DNA of 64,000 nt, taken from Isoptericola sediminis. GTDB lineage: Bacteria; Actinomycetota; Actinomycetes; Actinomycetales; Cellulomonadaceae. The translations under genes were made by a program, and so were the position numbers. The notes below the pieces were generated by a model that saw nothing but the letters and a program-made list of their open reading frames with translations, searched no databases and was not told where the DNA came from. Positions 43,161 to 51,260 of this stretch are shown here, in pieces (positions within the stretch are counted from its first letter, which is position 1; each line of letters opens with the position of its first letter). The stretch spans positions 1 through 64,000 of the forward strand of contig NZ_JABFAJ010000017.1 of the NCBI RefSeq assembly GCF_013085345.1, read 5' to 3'.

Positions 43161-44315
43161 ATGACGACGCTGCTCTCCGACGACCTGCTGGCCACCATCC
43201 GTGGGCGGGCCGCGATCCACGACCGGGAGAACTCGTTCTTCGCCGACGACCTGGACGACCTGCGGGCCGCCGGATACCTCGGAGCCCTCGTGCCGACGTC
43301 GCTGGGCGGTTCGGGGCTCTCCCTGCGCGAGCTGTGCCACGAGCAGTCCCGGCTGGCCGGGGCGGCACCGGCCACGGCGCTGGCCGTCAACATGCACCAC
43401 GTGTGGACGGGCGTCGCCCGCTACCTGCACGAGCGGGGCGACGACACGCTCGACTGGCTCCTCGCCGAGGCGGCGGCCGGGGAGGTCTTCGGGTTCGGGT
43501 ACTCCGAGGCCGGCAACGACCTCGTGCTGCTGGGGTCGCGCACCGAGGCCCGGCCCGACGGCGAGGGTGGCTACACCTTCCACGGCCGCAAGATCTTCAC
43601 GTCGAACTCCCCGGGGTGGACCCGGCTGGGCGTCATGGGGCTGGACAGCACGACCGACCCGGACGACCCGCGCATCGTGCACGCCTTCATCACGCGCGAC
43701 GGCGGCGGGTTCGAGATCCTCGACGACTGGGACACGATCGGCATGCGGGCGTCGCAGTCGTGCACCACGGTGCTCGACGGTGCGCACGCCCCCGCCGAAC
43801 GGGTCATGCGTCGGATCGCGCCGGGTCCGAGCCTGGACCCCTACGTGCTGGGGATCTTCACCAGCTTCGAGATCCTGCTCGCCGCCGTGTACGCGGGCAT
43901 CGCCGACCGCGCGCTCGAGCTGGCGGTGTCCACGGTGGAGCGGCGCACCTCGATGAAGACCGGCAAGGCGTACTCCCAGGACCCGGACATCCGCCGGCGC
44001 ATCGCCGCCGCGGCGCTGGCCCAGGACGGGATCTGGCCCCAGATCGACCAGATCGCCGGCGGGATCGACGCCCTCGAGGACCGCGGAGCCGGGTGGTTCC
44101 GCGCGACGTCCGGCCTGAAGATCCGCGCGACCGAGACCGCCTGCGACGTGGTCGACGAGGCCATCCGCTGCTCGGGCGGCTCGACGTACTTCCACCGCTC
44201 GGAGCTGGGGCGCCTCTACCGGGACGTGCTGGCGGGCATCTTCCAGCCCAGCGACGACGAGTCGGCGCACGCCCAGGTGGCCCAGTCGCTGCTCGGTCCG
44301 CTCCGGCAGGACTGA
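43161..44315 (+). CDS. Acyl-CoA dehydrogenase family protein
   Basis: The 384-residue protein has the acyl-CoA dehydrogenase fold: LGGSGLSLRELCHEQSRLAG, GFGYSEAGND, the FAD-binding GRKIFTSNSPG and a C-terminal RCSGGSTYFHRSELGRLYRD. The usual catalytic Glu of the C-terminal domain is not obvious, and the last part resembles the flavin monooxygenase branch (DszC/HsaA-like), so oxygenase activity is possible. ATG at 43161. It diverges from the CoA ligase and ends at a bidirectional terminator. Confidence 0.85.
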   Translation: MTTLLSDDLLATIRGRAAIHDRENSFFADDLDDLRAAGYLGALVPTSLGGSGLSLRELCHEQSRLAGAAPATALAVNMHHVWTGVARYLHERGDDTLDWLLAEAAAGEVFGFGYSEAGNDLVLLGSRTEARPDGEGGYTFHGRKIFTSNSPGWTRLGVMGLDSTTDPDDPRIVHAFITRDGGGFEILDDWDTIGMRASQSCTTVLDGAHAPAERVMRRIAPGPSLDPYVLGIFTSFEILLAAVYAGIADRALELAVSTVERRTSMKTGKAYSQDPDIRRRIAAAALAQDGIWPQIDQIAGGIDALEDRGAGWFRATSGLKIRATETACDVVDEAIRCSGGSTYFHRSELGRLYRDVLAGIFQPSDDESAHAQVAQSLLGPLRQD

Positions 44316-44327
44316 GTCCGGGCCGGC

Positions 44328-44366
44328 GGCCCCGCCGCGACGGTCAGACGCCGTCGCGGCGGGCCC
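44328..44366. terminator. Bidirectional terminator between acyl-CoA dehydrogenase and TetR genes
   Basis: Arms at 44328-44343 and 44351-44366 pair over 16 bp with one mismatch around a 7-nt loop. The second arm runs into the last codons of the TetR gene. It can serve both convergent genes. Confidence 0.7.
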
Positions 44367-45018
44367 GCTCGATCCCGTCGAGGAGCAGGCCGAGCGTGAA
44401 CTCGAACTCGGTCTGGCTGTCGCACCAGCCGAGGGTCGGGTCGGCCGGGTCGTGCAGCTCGGCGGCGACCATCGCCGTGAGATGGGGCAGGGACTCGGCC
44501 ATGGCCGCCAGTTCTTCCTCGGCGACGTCGTCGTCGCCGGCCTGGGGGTCGAACACCTCGGGGGTGAACCCCAGCACCATGCCGCCCAGGGCGTGCATCG
44601 CGCGGTGCGCCAGCCGGTAGGAGCACCCGCCGCGCACCATCGCGCCGAGCGCCTCGTCGTAGAGCTGATAGACCCCTGGCCGGAGGTTCGGTCGTGACCC
44701 GAGCAGCCGGGGCAGCCACGGGTGGCGCACCACGACGTCGCGCGCGACGAGGCAGCGCGACCTCACGTCCGCCACCCAGTCGTCCCCGGGATCCTCCCGC
44801 TCGGCCAGCCCGGCATGGATCTGGGCGGCCACGACGTCGACCAGGCCGTCGAGCAGCTCGTCCTTCTTGCCGGGCAGGTAGTGGTACAGGGACATCGCCT
44901 CGACGCCGAGCCGCGTCGCCACGCCCCGCATGGTCACCGCGGCGAGACCGTCCGCGTCCGCGAGCGCGACCCCGGCACCGAGCACGCGGTCGCGGCTCAA
45001 CGGTCCGTCGGAACCCAT
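44344..45018 (-). CDS. TetR/AcrR family transcriptional regulator
   Basis: The 224-residue protein has the TetR helix-turn-helix at about 25-50 (MRGVATRLGVEAMSLYHYLPGKKDELL) and a TetR_C-like ligand domain. It is divergent from the DUF4386 membrane protein gene, and two palindromes between them (45045-45077) are its likely binding sites. Ligand unknown. The start ATG at 45018 is the first in frame. Confidence 0.92.
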   Translation of the reverse strand: MGSDGPLSRDRVLGAGVALADADGLAAVTMRGVATRLGVEAMSLYHYLPGKKDELLDGLVDVVAAQIHAGLAEREDPGDDWVADVRSRCLVARDVVVRHPWLPRLLGSRPNLRPGVYQLYDEALGAMVRGGCSYRLAHRAMHALGGMVLGFTPEVFDPQAGDDDVAEEELAAMAESLPHLTAMVAAELHDPADPTLGWCDSQTEFEFTLGLLLDGIERARRDGV

Positions 45019-45044
45019 CTGCGTCCCCCTCTTCCCTCACTCGA

Positions 45045-45077
45045 CCTTACGCCGTATGGTTGCCTTACGCCGTAAGG
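45045..45077. promoter_or_regulatory. Tandem TetR operators
   Basis: CCTTACGCCGTATGG (45045-45059) and CCTTACGCCGTAAGG (45063-45077) are a 7-1-7 palindrome repeated 18 bp apart; the second is perfect and the first has one mismatch. They lie midway between the TetR and DUF4386 genes. Confidence 0.85.
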
Positions 45078-45110
45078 ACGCGGCCCTCCGCCTCTCGGAA
45101 GGAACCCATC

Positions 45111-45803
45111 ATGGACCAGCGCATCTCCCGGCCGGTCGCCCGCACCACCGGACTGCTCTACCTCGCCCTCGGGATCACCGGCATGGCGGGCTTCCTGCTC
45201 GTGCGCCCGCTGGTCTTCGACCCGACCGACGCCGCGACCACCGCGACCCTGCTCGTCGAGCACGAGCTCCTGGCGCGCATCGGGATCGCTCTCGAGCTCG
45301 CCCTGGTGGTCAGCCAGGCGCTCGCCGCCCTCTGGTTCGTCCGGCTCTTCCGCCCGGTCGAACCCTTCGCCGCGGCCGCGGTCGGCGTGCTGGGCATGAT
45401 GAACGCCGTCGCGATCCTCGGCAGCACGGCCGCTCTCGGCACGGCCCTGGGCACCGCGCTCGCCGGGGACCCCGCCGGACCGCAGCAGATGTTCCTGCTC
45501 TCGGAGAACCTGTGGCTCGCCGGTGCGGCGTTCTTCGGACTCTGGCTGATCCCGATGGGTCGTCTCGTGCTGCTCTCCGGCCTGCCCCGCGCGCTCGGCT
45601 GGTTCCTGCTCGTCGGGGGTGTCGGCTACCTGCTGCAGTCCTTCCTGCTCGTCCTCGCCCCCGACGCCGGCCTGGTCGCCGACGTCCTCGTGCTGCCCGC
45701 CACCGTCGGCGAGCTGTGGATGATCGGCCTGCTGCTCTGGATCGGGTTCCGGCGCGACCGCTCGCGCACCGACGTCGCCGAGGAACCGGCCCTGCGTCCC
45801 TGA
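45111..45803 (+). CDS. DUF4386 family membrane protein
   Basis: The 230-residue protein has about six membrane segments, with RISRPVARTTGLLYLALGITG at the start and FGLWLIPMGRLVLLSG later, matching the DUF4386 family. These proteins are often next to TetR regulators, but the function is unknown. AAGGA lies 8-12 nt before the ATG. Control by the neighbouring TetR protein is likely. Confidence 0.85.
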   Translation: MDQRISRPVARTTGLLYLALGITGMAGFLLVRPLVFDPTDAATTATLLVEHELLARIGIALELALVVSQALAALWFVRLFRPVEPFAAAAVGVLGMMNAVAILGSTAALGTALGTALAGDPAGPQQMFLLSENLWLAGAAFFGLWLIPMGRLVLLSGLPRALGWFLLVGGVGYLLQSFLLVLAPDAGLVADVLVLPATVGELWMIGLLLWIGFRRDRSRTDVAEEPALRP

Positions 45804-45826
45804 CGAGGACCGTAGGCTGGGCTGCC

Positions 45827-46981
45827 ATGACGCCCGACCCGCACGCCCACGCCGTCCCGAGCCTCGCACCCGCCACCGTCGCCGTGACGGCCGGCCGCCC
45901 GTCCCGCGTGCAGGGCGGCCCGGTCAACCCGCCGGTCGTGCTGTCCTCGACCTACGTCTCGCGCGGCATCCCGGGCGACGAACCGCTCTACGCCCGCGGT
46001 GGCACCGAGACCTGGGAGTCGTTCGAGCAGGCCCTCGCCGCCCTCGAGGGCGGCGAGCACGGCATCGTCCTGGGGTCAGGCATGGCCGCCATCGCCGCCG
46101 CGATCGGGGACCTGCCCCCGGGCAGCACCGTCGTGGTGCCACGGCACGCCTACCAGGTCACGCTGGGCTACCTCGACGACCGTGCCGCCCGGTACGACGT
46201 CGAGGTCCGCCGCGTCGACGTCGCGGACACCGAGGCCGTGGTGGCGGCCCTCGACGGCGCGGACCTCCTCGTGGTCGAGTCGCCCACGAACCCGATGCTG
46301 GAGATCGCCGACCTGCCCGCCCTCCTGGCCGCCGCCCGCGACCGGGGCGTGCGGTCCGTGGTCGACAACACCTTCGCCACCCCGCTGGGACAGCAGCCGC
46401 TCGCCCTCGGGGCCGACGTCGTCGTGCACTCGGTGACGAAGTACCTGTCCGGGCACACCGACATCGTCCTGGGCGCGGTGGTGACGAACGACGACCGGAT
46501 CGCCGCCGACGTGCGCTCCTACCGGACCCTGCACGGGGCGATCGCCGGGCCGATGGAGGTCTTCCTGGCGCTGCGCGGGCTGCGCACCCTGCACCTGCGC
46601 GTCGAACGGGCCGCGGCCAACGCCGTCGAGCTCGCCCGCCGCCTGCACGACCACCCGGCCGTGGCCGAGGTGCGTCACCCCTCGCTGCCCGACGACCCGG
46701 GGCACGGACGGGCCGCGGCACAGATGGCGCACTTCGGCGCCGTGGTCGGGGTGCGCCCGGTCGGCGGCCGGGGCGCCGCGGACGCGCTGGTCGACGCCGT
46801 GCGGCTGTGGGTTCCCGCCACCTCCCTGGGTGGCGTCGAGTCGCTGCTGGAACGGCGTCGTCGCCTGGCGACCGAGTCGCCCACGGTGCCGGAGGACCTC
46901 GTGCGGCTCTCCGTCGGCGTCGAGGACGTCGAGGACCTCTGGGCGGACCTCGCGCAGGCCCTGGAGCGGGCGACCGCCTGA
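45827..46981 (+). CDS. Cys/Met metabolism PLP-dependent enzyme (cystathionine gamma-synthase family)
   Basis: The 384-residue protein has the trans-sulfuration fold with [42 protein letters not shown]-binding Lys205 in [12 protein letters not shown] and a C-terminal [14 protein letters not shown]. Cystathionine gamma-synthase, gamma-lyase or methionine gamma-lyase are the choices; the [15 protein letters not shown] region differs from typical MetB. ATG at 45827 lies 8 nt after TAGGCT. Confidence 0.9.
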   Translation: MTPDPHAHAVPSLAPATVAVTAGRPSRVQGGPVNPPVVLSSTYVSRGIPGDEPLYARGGTETWESFEQALAALEGGEHGIVLGSGMAAIAAAIGDLPPGSTVVVPRHAYQVTLGYLDDRAARYDVEVRRVDVADTEAVVAALDGADLLVVESPTNPMLEIADLPALLAAARDRGVRSVVDNTFATPLGQQPLALGADVVVHSVTKYLSGHTDIVLGAVVTNDDRIAADVRSYRTLHGAIAGPMEVFLALRGLRTLHLRVERAAANAVELARRLHDHPAVAEVRHPSLPDDPGHGRAAAQMAHFGAVVGVRPVGGRGAADALVDAVRLWVPATSLGGVESLLERRRRLATESPTVPEDLVRLSVGVEDVEDLWADLAQALERATA

Positions 46982-47069
46982 GCTGCCGACGCGCCACGTC
47001 CCTGCGCGGTGCCGGGAACCGCCGGCGGGCCTAGGCTCGTCGGAGGGACCCGTCCACCAGGGAGGCACC

Positions 47070-47762
47070 GTGCACCCTTCATCGCACCGCCGCCGGGCTG
47101 CGGGGACCTGTGCCCTCCTGGCCCTCGGTGCCCTGCTGGCCGCCTGCGGCGACGGCGAGGGGACGTCGGGCTACGGCGGCGGCGTGTCGACGGCGGACGC
47201 CTCGCCGACGACCACCGCCGCGACGCCCACGGCGTCGGCCACCGACGACGCCGGCACCGCGGCGCCCACGGACACCCCCGACGAACCGTCACCCGACGCG
47301 GCGAGCGCGACGGAACCCGTCACGCCGTTCGCGGGCGGGACCGCCCTGGACGAGGGCGAGCCGAGCGCCGACGCGATGCTGACCGTCACCGGAATCCGCG
47401 TCGGCGCGCACGAGGAGTACGACCGTGTCGTGTTCGACCTGGACGGCACCGGCACCCCCGGCTACCGCGTCCAGTACGTCGAGGAGGCCGTCGAGCCGGG
47501 CAGCGGCGAGACGGTCGACGTCGCCGGTGACGCCGTGCTGCAGGTGGAGATCACCGGGTCGGCGATGCCGACGGACTCGGGCGTGACCGAGTACGGCGGC
47601 GACCCGGTCGCCGGTCCGGGCGGGTCGATCGAGCAGGTCGTCTACCGCTTCGTCTTCGAGGGCACCACGACGGCGTTCGTCGGGGTCGACGGCGAACCGC
47701 GCCCGTTCCAGGCGTTCACCCTGGAGGACCCGGTGCGCCTGGTGGTCGACGTCGGGAACTGA
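47070..47762 (+). CDS. AMIN-like domain lipoprotein
   Basis: The 230-residue protein has a lipobox LAAC (Cys26), a long Thr/Ala/Ser/Pro linker (about 35-85) and a C-terminal domain with LTVTGIRVGAHEEYDRVVFDLDG and FTLEDPVRLVVDVGN, matching the AMIN-like domain of actinobacterial lipoproteins. Such domains may bind peptidoglycan or other envelope polymers; the role is not known. GTG at 47070 follows GGAGG. Confidence 0.85.
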   Translation: MHPSSHRRRAAGTCALLALGALLAACGDGEGTSGYGGGVSTADASPTTTAATPTASATDDAGTAAPTDTPDEPSPDAASATEPVTPFAGGTALDEGEPSADAMLTVTGIRVGAHEEYDRVVFDLDGTGTPGYRVQYVEEAVEPGSGETVDVAGDAVLQVEITGSAMPTDSGVTEYGGDPVAGPGGSIEQVVYRFVFEGTTTAFVGVDGEPRPFQAFTLEDPVRLVVDVGN

Positions 47763-47795
47763 GCGTCGGGCCGGCCGCTGCCGGCCGGCCGCTCA
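47760..47795. terminator. Bidirectional terminator enclosing both stop codons
   Basis: An inner perfect 9-bp stem (47769-47777 with 47782-47790, loop CTGC) and an outer 6-bp stem (47760-47765 with 47790-47795) form one structure. The outer stem carries the TGA stops of the lipoprotein and of gpsA. Confidence 0.7.
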
Positions 47796-48803
47796 GTCGG
47801 CGATGCTCTCGGACTTCTGCGGGCGAGACAGCAGCGCGCGCGCCATCTCGTCCACCGAGAGCCCCTCGTGCAGCACGGCCACGACACCGGCCGTGATGGG
47901 CATGTCGACACCGTGCTGCTGGGCCAGCTCGAGGACGGAGCGGGAGGACTTCACGCCCTCCGCCGTCGTGCCGGTGGCCTCCAGCGCCTCCTCCAGGCTC
48001 ATGCCCTGGCCGACGTACTTGCCCAGCGAGTGGTTGCGCGACAGCGGCGAGGCGCAGGTGGCGACGAGGTCGCCCATGCCCGCCAGGCCGGCGAACGTCT
48101 CCTGCTCGGCGCCCAGAGCCCGCCCCAGGCGGGTGATCTCGACGAGCCCCCGGGTGATGACGGTCGCCGTCGTGTTCCAGCCGAACCCGCTGCCCTGTGC
48201 CATGCCGACGGCCAGCGCGATGATGTTCTTCACCGCGCCGCACAGCTCGACACCGACGACGTCGGAGTTGGTGTAGGGCCGGAAGTAGGAGTTCGAGCAG
48301 GCCTCGGCCACGACCCGCGCGTTCTCGGCGTCGGAGCACGCCACCACCGTCGCCGTGGGCTGCCGGGCGGCGATCTCCTTGGCCAGGTTGGGCCCGGACA
48401 CGACGGCCACGCGCTCGTCCGGGACGTCGAGGGCCTCGGCCACGACCTGGCTCATGCGCTTGTCGGTGCTGAGCTCGACGCCCTTCATCAGGGAGACGAC
48501 GATCGCGTCGGGCTCGAGGTGCTCGCGCAGCGGCTCCAGGGTGCGTCGGGCCACCTGGGAGGGGATGGCGACGACGACGATCCTCGCCCCGGCGAGCGCG
48601 GCGGCGGCGTCGGTCGTGGCGGCCATCGCCGGGAGCTCGACGTCGGGCAGGTACTTGCTGTTGCGTCGCTCCTCGGCCACCTGGCGGACCAGGGCCTCGT
48701 CCCGGCCCCACAGGGTGACGTCGCAGCCGGCGTCGGCCATGACCATCGCGAACGTGGTGCCCCAGGAGCCGGAGCCCAGGACCGCTGTCGTCGGGCCCCT
48801 CAC
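47793..48803 (-). CDS. gpsA: NAD(P)-dependent glycerol-3-phosphate dehydrogenase
   Basis: GpsA reduces dihydroxyacetone phosphate to sn-glycerol-3-phosphate for phospholipids. The 336-residue protein has VLGSGSWGTTFAMVMAD and the catalytic GAVKNIIALAVGMAQG, then GLAGMGDLVATCASP. Its GTG start overlaps the plsC stop (GTGA), so both act in glycerolipid synthesis from one mRNA. Confidence 0.96.
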   Translation of the reverse strand: MRGPTTAVLGSGSWGTTFAMVMADAGCDVTLWGRDEALVRQVAEERRNSKYLPDVELPAMAATTDAAAALAGARIVVVAIPSQVARRTLEPLREHLEPDAIVVSLMKGVELSTDKRMSQVVAEALDVPDERVAVVSGPNLAKEIAARQPTATVVACSDAENARVVAEACSNSYFRPYTNSDVVGVELCGAVKNIIALAVGMAQGSGFGWNTTATVITRGLVEITRLGRALGAEQETFAGLAGMGDLVATCASPLSRNHSLGKYVGQGMSLEEALEATGTTAEGVKSSRSVLELAQQHGVDMPITAGVVAVLHEGLSVDEMARALLSRPQKSESIAD

Positions 48804-49555
48804 GGGCGCTCCACCGGCGGGTAGTGCATCTGTCTCACCTCGTAGTCAGGGTGCTTGCGCAGGTCGAACCGTCGCGCCGGCGGCTCCTCGCCCCGGAGCG
48901 TGGCGAGCTGGGCGGTGATGGCGTCCATCACGCGGTCCATCGCCTCGCGCAGGGTGGCGGAGTCGAGCGGTCGGTCGTACAGGTCGCTCAGGTCGACCGG
49001 CGGGCCCGCCGTGACCTGGACCCGCTTGCGCGGGAAGAGCCGCGGCAGCTTGCCGTAGCGGGGCAGGATGTCCGTCGCGCCCCACTGCGCCACGGGGACG
49101 ACCGGCAGCTTCGACGCCAGCGCGATCCGGGCCAGACCCGTCTTCGGCTCCATCGGCCACAGGTCGGGGTCGCGCGTCAGCGTCCCCTCCGGGAACACCG
49201 CCACGCAGGCGCCCTCCCCGAGCTCGCGACCCGCGCGCTCCAGCGAGGCGGCGGCCGCCTGGCTGCCCCGGTCGACGGGGATCATGTTCGTCGCACGCAG
49301 CGCACCCCCGACGACCGGCACGTCGAACAGCCCGCGCTTGGCCAGCACGCGCGGCTCGACACCCTGGTCGAACAGGTAGTGCACGAACGTCAGGGCGTCG
49401 AGCTCGGTCGCATGGTTGGCGGCCGCGATGAATCCGCCGTCCGTGGGGAGGTTCTCGCTGCCGCTCCACTCGTAGCGGCACATCGAGAACAGCACGGGCC
49501 GGACGATCTTCGCGATGACGCGGTAGAGCCGCGACTCAGGTCTGGCGATGGGCAC
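48800..49555 (-). CDS. plsC: 1-acyl-sn-glycerol-3-phosphate acyltransferase
   Basis: PlsC adds the second acyl chain to make phosphatidic acid. The 251-residue protein has the acyltransferase motifs NHATELD (HX4D) and FPEGTLT, plus PVVPVAQWG. GTG at 49555 lies 7 nt after TAGGCT, so plsC-gpsA has its own leaderless promoter even though murA lies only 30 bp upstream. Confidence 0.92.
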   Translation of the reverse strand: MPIARPESRLYRVIAKIVRPVLFSMCRYEWSGSENLPTDGGFIAAANHATELDALTFVHYLFDQGVEPRVLAKRGLFDVPVVGGALRATNMIPVDRGSQAAAASLERAGRELGEGACVAVFPEGTLTRDPDLWPMEPKTGLARIALASKLPVVPVAQWGATDILPRYGKLPRLFPRKRVQVTAGPPVDLSDLYDRPLDSATLREAMDRVMDAITAQLATLRGEEPPARRFDLRKHPDYEVRQMHYPPVERP

Positions 49556-49585
49556 GGCCGGAAGCCTACCTGCCGACCGCAGGCG

Positions 49586-50902
49586 TCAGCCCCGGGCGAC
49601 GTCGGCGCCCAGCGCCGCCAGCTTGTCCTGGAAGGACTCGTACCCGCGGTCGATGAGGCTGATGCCGCGCACCGTCGAGGTGCCCTTGGCCGCCAGCGCC
49701 GCGATGAGGTGGGAGAACCCGCCGCGCAGGTCCGGCACCTCGATGTCGGCCGCCTCGAGGGGGGTCGGCCCGGACACCACGGCGGAGTGCTGGAAGTTGC
49801 GGCGGCCGAAACGGCAGGCCGCGCCGCCGAGGCACTCCTTGTAGACCTGGATCGTGGCGCCCATCTGGCGCAGCGCCTCGGTGAACCCGAACCGGTTCTC
49901 GTACACGGTCTCGTGCACGATCGACAGACCCGTGGCCTGCGTGAGCGCGACGACCAGCGGCTGCTGCCAGTCGGTCATGAAACCGGGGTGGACGTCCGTC
50001 TCGAGCACGATGGAGCGCAGCTCCCCGCCCGGGTGCCAGAACCGGATGCCGTCGTCCTGGACGTCGAACTGGCCGCCGACCTTGCGGTAGGTGTTGAGGA
50101 ACGTCATCATCTCGGGCTGGGTGGCGCCCTTGATGGTCACGTCACCGCCGGTCGCCAGCGCGGCCGAGGCCCAGGACGCGGCCTCGATGCGGTCGCCGAG
50201 GGCGTTGTGGACGTAGCCGTCGAGCCGGTCGACGCCCTCGATGCGGATCACCCGGTCGGTGTCGACCGAGATGATCGCGCCCATCTTCTGCAGCACCGCG
50301 ATGAGGTCCATGATCTCGGGCTCGATCGCCGCACCGGTCAGCTCGGTGATGCCCTCGGCCCGCACGGCCGTCAGCAGCAGCTGCTCGGTGGCCCCCACGG
50401 ACGGGTAGGGCAGCTCGATCCGGGTGCCCTGCAGGCGCCGCGGCGCACGCAGGTGGATGCCGTTGGGCCGCTTGTCGACGACGGCACCGAACTGGCGCAG
50501 GATGTCGAGGTGGTAGTTGATCGGCCGGTCGCCGATCCGGCAGCCGCCCAGGTCCGGGATGAAGGCCTCGCCGAGACGGTGCAGCAGGGGGCCGCAGAAC
50601 AGGATCGGGATGCGGCTGGACCCGGCGTGCGCGTCGATGTCCGCGACGTGCGCCGACTCGACGTTCGACGGGTCGAGGTCGAGGATGCCGGCCTCCGGGT
50701 CGTACTTGACGTTGACCCCGTGCAGCTCGAGCAGGCCGGAGACGACCGCGACGTCACGGATCTGCGGGACGTTGCGCAGCACGCTCGCCGACTCTCCCAG
50801 CAGGGAGGCCACCATCGCCTTGGACACGAAGTTCTTCGCTCCACGCACCTCGATGGTGCCCTGCAGCGGCGTGCCGCCGTTGACGTACAGCAGATCAGTC
50901 AT
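49586..50902 (-). CDS. murA: UDP-N-acetylglucosamine 1-carboxyvinyltransferase
   Basis: MurA transfers enolpyruvate from PEP to UDP-GlcNAc, the first committed step of peptidoglycan synthesis. The 438-residue protein has GTIEVRGAKNFVSKAM near the start and Cys121 in DLGGCRIGDRP, the catalytic/fosfomycin-binding cysteine, so it does not carry the Cys-to-Asp change found in mycobacteria. ATG at 50902 is the conserved start, giving the normal length. Confidence 0.95.
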   Translation of the reverse strand: MTDLLYVNGGTPLQGTIEVRGAKNFVSKAMVASLLGESASVLRNVPQIRDVAVVSGLLELHGVNVKYDPEAGILDLDPSNVESAHVADIDAHAGSSRIPILFCGPLLHRLGEAFIPDLGGCRIGDRPINYHLDILRQFGAVVDKRPNGIHLRAPRRLQGTRIELPYPSVGATEQLLLTAVRAEGITELTGAAIEPEIMDLIAVLQKMGAIISVDTDRVIRIEGVDRLDGYVHNALGDRIEAASWASAALATGGDVTIKGATQPEMMTFLNTYRKVGGQFDVQDDGIRFWHPGGELRSIVLETDVHPGFMTDWQQPLVVALTQATGLSIVHETVYENRFGFTEALRQMGATIQVYKECLGGAACRFGRRNFQHSAVVSGPTPLEAADIEVPDLRGGFSHLIAALAAKGTSTVRGISLIDRGYESFQDKLAALGADVARG

Positions 50903-51260
50903 AGGTCGTCGTTCGTCCTGTCGTCGCGGAATCCGCAGCACGGTGGTGCTGCTCGTCGGTGCGGGCCCCCGGCTCGCAGTGGCGCGGTCGTGCGCAGCGC
51001 GCACGATCCTCCCCCCGGAGGCCCTCGGGTGCCAACACCCGGCACCGCCACAGTATTCACGTTCACCACACCTTCACTCCGCGGGCGCGGACTCGCGCGG
51101 GGGCACGGCACGGTTGGCCGGATCGTGATGCGGAGCAGGCCGGATCGTGACCCGGACGCACCCTTCTGACACGCGGGTGAAGTCCGTCACAAACATATAC
51201 CCCCCAGGGTGTGAGGAGTAGCCTGGGAACAACGGTAGGTCCGCGATGAAGGAGTCGATC
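50903..51260. other. Non-coding region between murA and the SQR-like gene
   Basis: This 358-bp divergent region holds no convincing gene. It contains a possible murA -10 (TACTGT on the minus strand near 51055), the CsoR/CstR-like site at 51197-51212, a -10 candidate TAGCCT at 51219-51224 and AAGGAG before the SQR-like start. Confidence 0.6.
51197..51212. promoter_or_regulatory. CsoR/CstR-like operator
   Basis: ATACCCCCCAGGGTGT is a G/C-tract dyad (ATACCC, 4-nt centre, GGGTGT with one mismatch) that resembles operators of the CsoR/CstR family (ATACCCnnnnGGGTAT). It lies just upstream of a TAGCCT -10 candidate (51219-51224), so bound repressor would block the promoter. CstR senses persulfide and often controls sulfide:quinone reductase genes; no csoR-family gene is in this window. 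Confidence 0.65.

Noticed and set aside
49586-50902. MurA as a fosfomycin-resistant (Cys-to-Asp) variant
   Set aside because: Cys121 is present in the GGCRIGDRP motif.
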